A DNA stretch of 6,403 bases from Pseudomonadota bacterium (GCA_023419055.1 JAEZYO010000210.1:1-6403), one strand, 5' to 3'. Shown: positions 1 to 6,403, numbered from the stretch's first letter. The notes: generated from the letters alone by a model not told the origin. A program made the numbers and translations.

Positions 1-1
1 G

Positions 2-10
2 TACTACTCT
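2..10 (+). promoter_or_regulatory. Possible -10 region (TACTACTCT) for a leaderless first gene
   Basis: TACTAC (2-7) or TACTCT (5-10) lies 8-11 bases before the ATG at 19, and no Shine-Dalgarno stands between. A start of transcription about 7 bases after the hexamer would fall at or next to the ATG. The layout resembles the better candidate before the gene at 4638. The -35 region would lie outside the window, so this remains weak. Confidence 0.25.
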
Positions 11-18
11 CGCGGGCA

Positions 19-1152
19 ATGACTCTGTCCCTCACGGAACAGCTTTCGCGCTTGCCGGGTGACGCGCGCGTCGCACTCGAGCATCACCGCTTCAATCAGG
101 CGCGCTTCGAGAGGCTCGCCCAACGCCTGCGAGACGGCGCCGACGACGCTGGCGTCGTCGAAGGCAAGCTCGAGGCGCCGTACCCAGGCGACATCGTCGA
201 GCTCCCCGAGAAGGGCAGCGACGAGTGGGAACACCTGGAGGAGCTCGGCGCGGCGGAGCTCGCCGCCGGGCGCTGCGCGCTCGTGGTGCTCGCCGGCGGC
301 ATGGCGACGCGCATGGGCGGCGTCGTGAAGGCGCTGGTCGAAGCGCTGCCGGGTCGCACCTTCCTCGATCTCCGGCTGGCCGAGGTCGACACGATCGAGG
401 AGCGCTTCGGAGCGGCGCCGCCGCTCTGGCTCATGACCAGCGACGCGACCGACGAGAAGATCAAGCAGGCGCTCGGCGCTCGCATCGACGGCGAGCAGAT
501 CGCGACCTTCACTCAGTACCTCTCGCTGCGCCTGACTCCGGACGGGGACGTCTTCCTGGACGAGCACGGGCAGCCGAGCCTCCACGCCCCGGGTCACGGC
601 GATCTGCCGGACGCGCTCAAGGAGAGCGGCCTCCTCGACCGCTTCATCGAGCGCGGCGGAAAGACGCTGATGATCACGAACCTCGATAACCTGGGCGGCA
701 CCCTGGATCCGGTGATCCTGGGCTTTCACCTGCAAAGCAAGAAGCAGGTGACGTCCGAGGTCGTCGACAAACTCGAAAATGACCGAGGCGGCATCCCGGT
801 GAGGGTTGACGGCAAGCTGCGCGCGCTCGAGGAGTTCCGCATTCCCCCGACCTTCGATCCCGCGACGGTGCGAGTCTTCAACACCAACGTGTTCCACGTC
901 GGGGCGACGGACCTGCGAGACCTCTCGATGGACTGGCGCTTCTTCACCGTGAAGAAGAAGGTCGACGGCCATCAGGTGGTGCAGTTCGAGCGCATCTTGA
1001 ACGAGATCACGGACGATCTCTCGACTCAGTACCTGCGCCTGCCTCGCAAGGGGCCTGACTCTCGCTTCCTCCCGGTGAAGGACATGCCCGAGCTCGAGGC
1101 GCGCCGGCCCGAGATCGAGCTCGTCGCGCGCACGCGCGGTTTTCTAGAATGA
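19..1152 (+). CDS. UTP--glucose-1-phosphate uridylyltransferase-like protein (UDPGP family, compact form)
   Basis: This probable cytoplasmic enzyme would make UDP-glucose (or a related UDP-sugar) and pyrophosphate from UTP and a sugar-1-phosphate, feeding polysaccharide or lipopolysaccharide synthesis. It has 377 residues. Residues 91-101 (LAGGMATRMGG) form the nucleotide-binding loop. K104 and the following VEALPGRTFLDL match the PKSLIEV..TFLDL region of eukaryotic-type UGPases. PGHGD (191-195), NLDNLG (221-226), GKLR (265-268), FNTN (287-290), VVQFE (320-324) and SRFLPVK (348-354) follow in family order. The protein stops about 23 residues after SRFLPVK, whereas eukaryotic UGPases continue into a C-terminal beta-helix domain, which is absent here. 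The ATG at 19 is preferred because the protein then begins with a normal helical leader. The frame stays open upstream to the window edge, so a longer start is possible. No Shine-Dalgarno is evident. The loop sequence is partly like UDP-GlcNAc pyrophosphorylases (AGX/UAP), so substrate choice is uncertain; PGHGD and SRFLPVK favour glucose-1-phosphate. Confidence 0.88.
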   Translation: MTLSLTEQLSRLPGDARVALEHHRFNQARFERLAQRLRDGADDAGVVEGKLEAPYPGDIVELPEKGSDEWEHLEELGAAELAAGRCALVVLAGGMATRMGGVVKALVEALPGRTFLDLRLAEVDTIEERFGAAPPLWLMTSDATDEKIKQALGARIDGEQIATFTQYLSLRLTPDGDVFLDEHGQPSLHAPGHGDLPDALKESGLLDRFIERGGKTLMITNLDNLGGTLDPVILGFHLQSKKQVTSEVVDKLENDRGGIPVRVDGKLRALEEFRIPPTFDPATVRVFNTNVFHVGATDLRDLSMDWRFFTVKKKVDGHQVVQFERILNEITDDLSTQYLRLPRKGPDSRFLPVKDMPELEARRPEIELVARTRGFLE

Positions 1153-1154
1153 GG
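1150..1154 (+). promoter_or_regulatory. Ribosome binding site TGAGG, overlapping the upstream stop codon
   Basis: TGAGG ends 10 bases before the ATG at 1165 and supports that start. Its TGA is also the stop codon of the uridylyltransferase gene, so ribosomes finishing gene 1 end on the binding site of gene 2. This suggests translational coupling. Confidence 0.6.
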
Positions 1155-1164
1155 CACTGATTTC

Positions 1165-3699
1165 ATGAAGCCTGGATCACGACGGCTGCGCGACGCAGCA
1201 GCGCTCTCGCTCGCCCTGACCTTTTCGCACGGCCTCGCCCAGGCCCAGACTCCCTACGCTCGCCCGACGCCGCTCCCGGCCTTCGGGCGCAGCATCGTGA
1301 CCGGGGACGACACCACGTCGCTGGTCAATAACCCCGCGCTGCTCGCGTTCATGCCGGGCTCGGAGCTCCGCTGGTCGAGCGTGTACCTGTCCGAACGCGC
1401 GCTCGTGCCGTGGCAGGGGCACGCCTTCGCCTTCGGGTTCCCCCTGCCCTTCGTCGCGCTCTCCACCGGTCTCCGCGTCGACATCGTGGACCCGCCGGCC
1501 ACCCACCGAGCGCTCTGGAACGCGGGCTCGAACTATCAGTGGCTGACCTGGGGCCTCTCTCTGCGCGGCGGCGACACGGCCGCGCTCGGCTTGACGTATC
1601 AACACAGCTACTCCGAGGACGAGCGCCTGCACGGCTTCTCTTCCTGGACGCTCGGGCTCGTCGACTACCCGATCAACCAGCTCGGCTTCGCCGCGGTCGC
1701 GCACGACCTGAACGCGCCGGTGAGCGACGGCGGGGTCGAGCTCGATCGCAAGTACGACTTCGGTATCGCCATTCGCCCGACGGGCACGAGCGCCGTGGAG
1801 CTCGGGCTCGAGGGCTCGTACGTCGCCGCCTCCGATCCTTACTGGACCCCGCGCGCGACGCTCGGCGTGACGATCCCGACGCTCGGCGTCTTGCGCGGCG
1901 AGTTCTCGATGCAGGACCCCGCGGAGCAGGCGCTCGAGCGCTCCTGGCTCGCCTCCGCTCAGATGGCCTTCTTCATGAACGGCTCGAGCGGCTCGATGGA
2001 GCTTGCCGGCGGCAGCATTTTCGGCAATGGGCTCGGCAGCGACGCGAGCGACAACGCGCACGAGAACCTCGCGTTCGACGTCGCTTTCAAGAGCTTCCGC
2101 GAAAAGGTCGGCGGAGAGCCGCAGGCCCACGCGCTCCGGATTCGCATCGAGGACACGCCGGGCGCGCGCGACCACGTCGCGCTCCTCCGCCGCCTATGGT
2201 CGATCGCCGAGAACGAGCCCTCGGTCACCGCGGTAGTGTTCGAGGTTCGCACTTCGCCCGGCGACTCGCTCGCTCACACGCAGGAGCTTCGCGACGCCGT
2301 GCTCTGGCTGCGACGCACCGGTAAGCGCGTGCTCTGTCATCTCGAAGACGCGGACGGCTCGTCGCTCTACTTCTGCTCCGCGGCCGACCGCATTTTGATG
2401 AACCCAGCCGGCGGCCTCCGCTTCGCCGGGCTCCGCTCGCGCTTCTTTTACTACAAGGGCCTGCTCGACAAGCTCGGCATCAAGGCCGACTTCGTGCGCA
2501 TCGGCGACCACAAGAGCGCGCCGGAGGCGTTCATGCGCGAGGGCGCGACCGAGACCGCGCGCGCGGACAAGATCGATCTCTTGCAGCAGGTCGAGCTCAA
2601 TTTCGTGCGCGGAGTCGGCGGCGGGCGCCGCATCGATCCTATCGAGCTCCGAAAGCGCATCGCGAAGGGCCCGTTCATCGCGACCGAGGCCAAGGCGGCC
2701 GGCCTCATCGACGGCTACGCCTTCGACGATCAGGTCGACAAGGCCGTGTCCGAGCTCGTCGGCTACGACGTGCCGGTCATCGACGACGAGCGCGCCAGCC
2801 GCAAACCGAACGCGTTTGGCCCATCGCCGGGCATCGCCCTCATCTACGTCGACGGCGACATGGTCGACGGCCGGAGCGCTGCGTATCCGATCCTCGGCGT
2901 GAGGCTCGCCGGGTCGTACACGATCGCCGAAGCCATCAAGCAGGCGCGGGAAGACGTTCGCACGCGCGCCGTCGTGCTCCGCATCGAGACCGGGGGCGGC
3001 TCGGCCATGGCGGCCGACGTCATCTGGCGTCAGGTGCAGCTCACCGCGCGCGTAAAGCCGGTGATCGTGAGCATGGGCAGCGCCGCGGCGAGCGGCGGCT
3101 ATTACATCGCGTCCCCAGCGACGAAGATCTACGCGAACCCGCTGACGATCACGGGCAGCATCGGCATCTTCTACGGCAAGGCCGACGTGAGCGAGCTCTT
3201 GCGCAAGATCGGCGTGAACGTCGAGGTGTACAAGACCGCGCCCAAGGCCGACGCCGAGTCGATTTTCCGCCCGTTCACCGACGAGGAACGCGCCGAGCTC
3301 GATCACAAAGTGCACCAGTTCTACGACATGTTCTTGACGCGGGTCGCCGAGGGCCGGCGCTTGAAGAAGGAGCAGGTCGACGCCGTCGGGCAGGGCCGCG
3401 TGTGGACCGGCGAGCAGGCGCGCGACCGAAAGCTGGTCGACGAGATCGGCGGCCTTCGTCAGGCGCTCGCCGAAGCGCGACGGCTCGCGCGCTTGCCCGA
3501 GTCGGCGCCGATCCAGGAGCTGCCGATCATCGAGACCAGCCTGGTCGGGCGCATCCTCGGGCTCGAGGGCGTCCGCGCCCAGGCCACTCCCGAGCTGCCG
3601 CGCGAGATTCACGACATGGCAAAGGCGCTCGCCCCGTTCGCGATTCACGCCTCGGACAAGCCGCTCGCCCTGCTCGAGCTCGTCCCGGTCTTCGAGTGA
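1165..3699 (+). CDS. sppA: Signal peptide peptidase SppA (S49, two-domain type) with an N-terminal outer-membrane barrel-like domain
   Basis: This exported serine protease (844 residues) has the Ser/Lys dyad of SppA, which in other bacteria degrades cleaved signal peptides at the membrane. Residues 1-27 form a signal peptide (RR at 6-7, hydrophobic 11-21, cleavage likely after AQA at 25-27). Residues about 40-312 are a series of amphipathic beta-strands beginning with NNPALLAF (55-62), a motif style seen near the N-terminus of FadL/PorV-like barrels. The first S49 domain spans about 322-530 and carries the catalytic lysine K450 in GDHKSAPEAF. The second spans about 555-770 and carries the catalytic serine S643 in AASGGYY. 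The 193-residue Lys-Ser spacing agrees with E. coli SppA (K209/S409). E. coli SppA is about 620 residues and has an N-terminal membrane helix instead of a barrel; no such anchor is visible here. The start is supported by an RBS at 1150-1154. The stop overlaps the next gene's GTG. The protease call is firm; barrel insertion in the outer membrane is inference. Confidence 0.93.
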   Translation: MKPGSRRLRDAAALSLALTFSHGLAQAQTPYARPTPLPAFGRSIVTGDDTTSLVNNPALLAFMPGSELRWSSVYLSERALVPWQGHAFAFGFPLPFVALSTGLRVDIVDPPATHRALWNAGSNYQWLTWGLSLRGGDTAALGLTYQHSYSEDERLHGFSSWTLGLVDYPINQLGFAAVAHDLNAPVSDGGVELDRKYDFGIAIRPTGTSAVELGLEGSYVAASDPYWTPRATLGVTIPTLGVLRGEFSMQDPAEQALERSWLASAQMAFFMNGSSGSMELAGGSIFGNGLGSDASDNAHENLAFDVAFKSFREKVGGEPQAHALRIRIEDTPGARDHVALLRRLWSIAENEPSVTAVVFEVRTSPGDSLAHTQELRDAVLWLRRTGKRVLCHLEDADGSSLYFCSAADRILMNPAGGLRFAGLRSRFFYYKGLLDKLGIKADFVRIGDHKSAPEAFMREGATETARADKIDLLQQVELNFVRGVGGGRRIDPIELRKRIAKGPFIATEAKAAGLIDGYAFDDQVDKAVSELVGYDVPVIDDERASRKPNAFGPSPGIALIYVDGDMVDGRSAAYPILGVRLAGSYTIAEAIKQAREDVRTRAVVLRIETGGGSAMAADVIWRQVQLTARVKPVIVSMGSAAASGGYYIASPATKIYANPLTITGSIGIFYGKADVSELLRKIGVNVEVYKTAPKADAESIFRPFTDEERAELDHKVHQFYDMFLTRVAEGRRLKKEQVDAVGQGRVWTGEQARDRKLVDEIGGLRQALAEARRLARLPESAPIQELPIIETSLVGRILGLEGVRAQATPELPREIHDMAKALAPFAIHASDKPLALLELVPVFE

Positions 3700-4604
3700 C
3701 GACGCCATCCAACCCGCCGAAAGCGCGCGCACCGCTGCTCGACTTCGACGTCGCGCGGGTCGCGCGCCGTGACGGGTCCATCAGCGAGGCTCTCTCGCTC
3801 CGCGTCGAGGGCCCGGGCGCCGCGCTGGTCGGCGACTTCGGCGACTTCTTCGCGCTGCTCTCCGGTCAGGCTCGCCTCGTCTCGGGGCGAGCGGAGATCC
3901 TCGGGGTGCCGGCCGCCGACGCCGTCCGTACGAACCGTGTAGGCCTCGCCTTGCTCGATCCTCCGCTGCCGACTCAATGGAGCGCGGAGCGCTACTTGGA
4001 CGAGACGGCGCTGCTCGCCGGGCTCGACCGGAGCGAAGCGGCGCGTCAGGTCGGGTGGATCATCCGCCGCTTCGAGCTCGAGAATAAGCGACACACCAAG
4101 CTCGGTGAGCTCTCCTTGCTCGAGCGGCGCGCGCTCTTGGTCCTCGGCGCGACCCTCGGCAACCCCAAGGTGCTGTGCCTCGAGGCGCCGCTCGCTCGTC
4201 TGGACGAGCGGGCGCAAGCCTACGTGGAGGACGTGCTGTTCGTCGCGGGCGAAGGTCGGATGCTGATCGTGTCGGTGAGCGAGCTACCCGCGGCGGGCGG
4301 AGAGCGCTCGCTCGCGGAGACTCTGGGCGCGGTCGTGCGCGAGGGCGGCGTGGTTCACGAGCCCGGCTCCGGCGCCTGCGTGGTCGCGCTGCTCTCGGGC
4401 GTCGCCGCGTTCACCGAGCGCCTCGCCGAGCGCGGCCTGACCCATCGCTCACTCGGCGTGGATCCGCTCTTGGTCGGCATGGCCGGCGCTTCACAGGAAC
4501 TCTGCCGCCTGGAGGTGGAGCTCGCCGAAGGCATGCAGCCGAGCGACCTCTATCAGGTGGCGTGCGAAGCGGGGGCGGTGGTGCTCGAGCTCGCACCCCG
4601 CTAA
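3696..4604 (+). CDS. Degenerate ABC-2-type transporter ATPase-like protein (predicted pseudo-ATPase)
   Basis: This protein of 302 residues is laid out like an ABC-2-type export ATPase but lacks the catalytic motifs. The Walker A position reads GDFGDFFA (46-53) instead of GxxGxGK[ST], so the lysine is F52. The Q-loop position (VGLALLDPP, 82-90) has no glutamine. The helical region SAERYLDETALLAGL (96-110) is typical of the family. The signature reads LSLLE (139-143) instead of LSGGQ. Walker B reads VLCLEAP (159-165), so the usual DE pair is E163/A164. The D-loop ARLD (167-170) is kept. The switch histidine position (about 193-195) reads SVS. A C-terminal domain ends in CEAGAVVLELAPR, like the regulatory tail of ABC-2 ATPases. 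The GTG start at 3696 overlaps the protease stop as GTGA and has no strong RBS, so expression probably depends on re-initiation. No permease gene lies next to it. The role is unknown; a structural or regulatory partner is more plausible than a transporter motor. The frame has no internal stop, so a decayed gene is less likely. Confidence 0.75.
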   Translation: MTTPSNPPKARAPLLDFDVARVARRDGSISEALSLRVEGPGAALVGDFGDFFALLSGQARLVSGRAEILGVPAADAVRTNRVGLALLDPPLPTQWSAERYLDETALLAGLDRSEAARQVGWIIRRFELENKRHTKLGELSLLERRALLVLGATLGNPKVLCLEAPLARLDERAQAYVEDVLFVAGEGRMLIVSVSELPAAGGERSLAETLGAVVREGGVVHEPGSGACVVALLSGVAAFTERLAERGLTHRSLGVDPLLVGMAGASQELCRLEVELAEGMQPSDLYQVACEAGAVVLELAPR

Positions 4605-4618
4605 AGAGTCCCTCGCCG

Positions 4619-4627
4619 TGATAGCAT
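4619..4627 (+). promoter_or_regulatory. Probable extended -10 promoter (TG-A-TAGCAT) for the lipoprotein gene
   Basis: TGATAGCAT fits an extended -10 element: TG, one base, then TAGCAT, which matches TATAAT at four of six positions. Transcription would begin near 4634, only about 4 bases before the ATG at 4638. That gives an almost leaderless message, consistent with the absence of a Shine-Dalgarno. No convincing -35 is visible, since the expected position falls on the end of the previous gene. Confidence 0.45.
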
Positions 4628-4640
4628 CCCGAGCGGGATG
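4625..4640. repeat. 16-base palindrome containing the lipoprotein start codon
   Basis: CATCCCG and CGGGATG are perfect 7-base inverted arms separated by AG. The right arm includes the complete ATG start codon (4638-4640). In RNA read through from upstream it could form a short GC-rich hairpin hiding the start. As DNA it could equally be an operator, or it could be chance. Confidence 0.6.
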
Positions 4641-6329
4641 GGTAGACCCCTCGCTCTAGCTCTCGTTCTCCTCTCCGTCGGCTGCGGAAGAACGGACCTC
4701 GACGGAGGGCTGCTCGACGAGACCTCGGAACAGCCGGGCGGAGCCGAGCCCCACGTGCCAGGCCCTGACGCTCCAGGACCGAATCAGCCCACACCGACCG
4801 AGCCACAGCCCGAGCCCGAACCGCCCGAGCTCGAACCACTGCCTGAGATCTGCATCGCTGCTCGAGTCGACGCAATGACGGGGCTCGACTCGACGGCTTC
4901 GCTCTGGATGTACGCGCCCTTCGCAGGCAAGCCGGGCCCCTTCGCGGTCAGCGTCGCGAACGCTGGGAGCTTCGCCTTCTCGCCGCAGGGCGGTCGACTG
5001 GTGTTCTCGGACAACACAGGCTTGAGCCTCGTCGATCGCTGGCCGCCGAACCCTGCGGCCCTCCCGATGACGCTCACCGCGACGGAGTTTGCGTTCTTGG
5101 ACGAAGCGCGGCTAGTCGTTAACGTCGCTGACGCTATCGAGCTCCACGACCTCGAAGCGGGCACGCGCGAGCTGTTGCACGAAATCGACCCTGCCGACCC
5201 GAACCCGCCCGGGGAGCCGTTGTACCTGGTTCGGCCCTCACCCGACGGGCGCTGGGTCGCGTACGTCGAGGTGAGGAACCAGCTCCACGAGAGCTGGCTG
5301 ATCGATCTCCACTCCATGCCGAGGGAGCCGGCACGCGTGATGACGCTGCCGGCCGGGGCCGTGACGGCTTGGCTCGACTGGGCTCCGGACACTGAACATC
5401 TCGCGATTTCGGCGACCGATTCGGGCGGGGTGTGGCTGCGCGCCTACTCGGTGGCGACGACCGAGAGCACCTTCGAAGCGCTGCCGATCTCGTTCGAGCT
5501 CGAGCCCACGGCGAGCATCCCGACGTTCCAGTGGTCGCCCACCGGTGACGCGCTCCACTACTACTATCAATACGTCGATCTCGCCACGAGCGAGACCGAT
5601 TGGCGGCTCTACCTCGTCGACATGACGAACGCCGCGCCGGGCCCGAGCGTGCTCCTCAGCGACTTCGACGAGCGCAGCTGGGCAGCCCCGGGCTACTTCT
5701 CACCGAAGGGTGACATGGTCGCGTTCAGCGCGGACTTCGCCGGGCCCACGTTCCGGGCGGCAGAGTTCGTCTCGCACGTCGCCCACCCCGACACCCCTCA
5801 CCGTCAAGACGCGGGCGAGTTCTCGGCGGTGCTGAAGCAAGAGTGGTCACCCGACAACCAGGCGCTCTACTTCACGGCCATGCTGGGGGACGACGTGGAG
5901 CGCCTGTACCGGAGCGATCTCACGGGGTCCTCTTCGCTCGTGAGCTCGCCCTCGGCGGACGTACGCGGGCTCTACGTGAGCCCGCAGCCCGGCTGCGTCG
6001 CTTACAGCCAATACGTCCCCACGCCTGCAGTCGTGGTCGTCGACGAGACGACGCAGGCGTACTACGAGATCGGTGATCCGCAGGCGAACAATCCAGCCTG
6101 GACAGGCAACTTCGACAGCAGCTTGGCCCGTTGGGTGAGCGATCGGAACGGCGACGTGCGCGGCCTCTTGTACGTGACGTCCGAGCCGAACCTCGGCGAT
6201 GGACTGATTTGGTCTCCCGTCAAAAGCTGCACTCCCTCGTCTCCCGAGGTCGTGATCGGGAGCCAAAAAGGGCAGACCATCTACGACGTTGCCGTATCGA
6301 CGACGCCCTTGTCGGGAGAGCGGCTCTGA
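4638..6329 (+). CDS. Lipoprotein with proline-rich stalk and TolB/PD40-like beta-propeller
   Basis: This predicted surface or periplasmic lipoprotein has 563 residues. A short signal (R3, hydrophobic 5-14) ends in the lipobox-like LSVGC, making C16 the lipidated residue; serine at -3 is less usual. Residues 33-69 hold 15 prolines alternating with Glu/Gln/Gly, a likely extended spacer. From about residue 112 come repeats of the form [FW]SPdGxxLaF, typical of PD40/TolB-like propeller blades. They begin near 112, 151 (degenerate), 199, 247, 297, 352, 402 and 446, spaced 39-55 residues apart, so about seven or eight blades. Besides C16, cysteines occur only at 72, 453 and 531, which may form a disulfide closing the ring. 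No catalytic domain is seen, so a binding or scaffold role is likely but the partner is unknown. The ATG at 4638 is the only start keeping the signal peptide; upstream in frame is the previous gene's TAA. Codon use looks slightly more relaxed than in the three upstream genes. Confidence 0.82.
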   Translation: MGRPLALALVLLSVGCGRTDLDGGLLDETSEQPGGAEPHVPGPDAPGPNQPTPTEPQPEPEPPELEPLPEICIAARVDAMTGLDSTASLWMYAPFAGKPGPFAVSVANAGSFAFSPQGGRLVFSDNTGLSLVDRWPPNPAALPMTLTATEFAFLDEARLVVNVADAIELHDLEAGTRELLHEIDPADPNPPGEPLYLVRPSPDGRWVAYVEVRNQLHESWLIDLHSMPREPARVMTLPAGAVTAWLDWAPDTEHLAISATDSGGVWLRAYSVATTESTFEALPISFELEPTASIPTFQWSPTGDALHYYYQYVDLATSETDWRLYLVDMTNAAPGPSVLLSDFDERSWAAPGYFSPKGDMVAFSADFAGPTFRAAEFVSHVAHPDTPHRQDAGEFSAVLKQEWSPDNQALYFTAMLGDDVERLYRSDLTGSSSLVSSPSADVRGLYVSPQPGCVAYSQYVPTPAVVVVDETTQAYYEIGDPQANNPAWTGNFDSSLARWVSDRNGDVRGLLYVTSEPNLGDGLIWSPVKSCTPSSPEVVIGSQKGQTIYDVAVSTTPLSGERL

Positions 6330-6356
6330 AGCGCCACGCTTGACGATCTCGATCGC

Positions 6357-6367
6357 ATCTGTCAGAT
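6357..6367. repeat. Short palindrome ATCTG-T-CAGAT
   Basis: Two perfect 5-base arms flank a single T. It overlaps the weak candidate -10 region, a position suited to an operator half-site pair. It is short enough to be chance. Confidence 0.3.
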
Positions 6368-6393
6368 TGCGCGCCTGGCTCGCGTCACAGCGA

Positions 6394-6403
6394 GTGGAAA
6401 GGA
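6394..6403 (+). promoter_or_regulatory. Candidate ribosome binding site at the window edge (GTGGAAAGGA)
   Basis: The purine-rich GGAAAGGA run ending at the last base resembles a Shine-Dalgarno sequence. It would serve a + strand gene starting within about 5-10 bases beyond the window, which cannot be confirmed here. Confidence 0.4.

Larger units (their letters stand above)
6330..6403. other. Apparently non-coding tail, probable leader of a further gene
   Basis: After the lipoprotein stop there is no ATG-started frame. TTGACG at 6340-6345 resembles a -35 element, but the matching -10 (CAGATT at 6363-6368, 17-base spacer) fits TATAAT at only three positions. The stretch ends in a Shine-Dalgarno-like run. 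No strong terminator hairpin with a T tract follows the lipoprotein gene. Confidence 0.4.

Noticed and set aside
4..972. 322-codon open frame on the - strand
   Set aside because: Shadow of the uridylyltransferase gene; low-complexity Arg/Glu/Ala/Leu composition and no family motifs.
1177..2175. 332-codon - strand frame and the overlapping + strand frame at 1410-2324
   Set aside because: Both have strongly Arg-rich shadow composition and lie within the continuous signal-peptide-plus-barrel part of the SppA gene.
160..3690. Very frequent GAGCTC/GAGCTCG repeats across the first three genes
   Set aside because: They encode Glu-Leu pairs or arise from the preferred codons GAG and CTC; there is no regular spacing or orientation suggesting a functional repeat.
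3402..3695. N-terminal extension of the ABC-like frame back to an ATG at 3402
   Set aside because: The extension overlaps the SppA coding region, is Arg/Ala-rich with no ABC similarity, and the GTG overlapping the SppA stop gives a normal start.
2194..3732. 512-codon open frame on the - strand
   Set aside because: It lies antisense to the SppA gene, whose catalytic motifs are intact. The product is rich in Arg, Glu, Asp and Ala without recognisable domains, as expected from the complement of high-GC coding DNA.
6340..6403. Open frame from a TTG at 6340 to the window end
   Set aside because: No RBS before it and only 21 codons visible; the same TTG is better read as part of a -35-like element, though a gene start cannot be fully excluded.
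1..6403. CRISPR arrays, tRNA or rRNA genes, insertion sequences, phage genes
   Set aside because: No regularly spaced direct repeats, no structural RNA signatures, no transposase or integrase motifs; the window is almost fully occupied by four ordinary-looking coding regions.

Overview
The window is high-GC DNA with a strong G/C bias at third codon positions. Four consecutive genes all lie on the + strand and fill nearly all of it. The gene types (a UDPGP-family sugar nucleotidyltransferase, an outer-membrane-type barrel fused to an SppA protease, and a proline-stalked propeller lipoprotein) and the codon use suggest a Gram-negative bacterium of the Myxococcota (Polyangia/Deltaproteobacteria-like). 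That assignment is inference from gene style, because no rRNA or other marker gene is present.

Layout: (1) 19-1152, a compact UTP--glucose-1-phosphate uridylyltransferase-like enzyme. (2) 1165-3699, an 844-residue exported protein with a signal peptide, an N-terminal beta-strand domain resembling an outer-membrane barrel, and a complete two-domain SppA (S49) protease with both catalytic residues. (3) 3696-4604, starting at a GTG that overlaps the protease stop codon: a 302-residue protein with the layout of an ABC-2-type transporter ATPase in which every nucleotide-handling motif has been replaced. (4) 4638-6329, a lipoprotein with a proline-rich stalk and about eight TolB/PD40-like beta-propeller repeats. 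The last 74 bases are apparently non-coding and end in a Shine-Dalgarno-like run, so a further gene probably starts just beyond the window.

Genes 1-3 look like one transcription unit: the gaps are 12 bp and then a 4-bp overlap, with no terminator-like hairpin between them. Gene 4 follows after 33 bp but seems to have its own extended -10 promoter. Its ATG lies inside a 16-base palindrome. All three envelope-type products (barrel-protease, lipoprotein, and UDP-glucose for surface glycans) point to cell-envelope work, but no pathway is proven by the sequence.

The most unusual content is the pairing of a barrel-fused SppA with a translationally coupled, catalytically dead ABC-ATPase-like protein. 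I know of no described system with this make-up, although I could not search for one.
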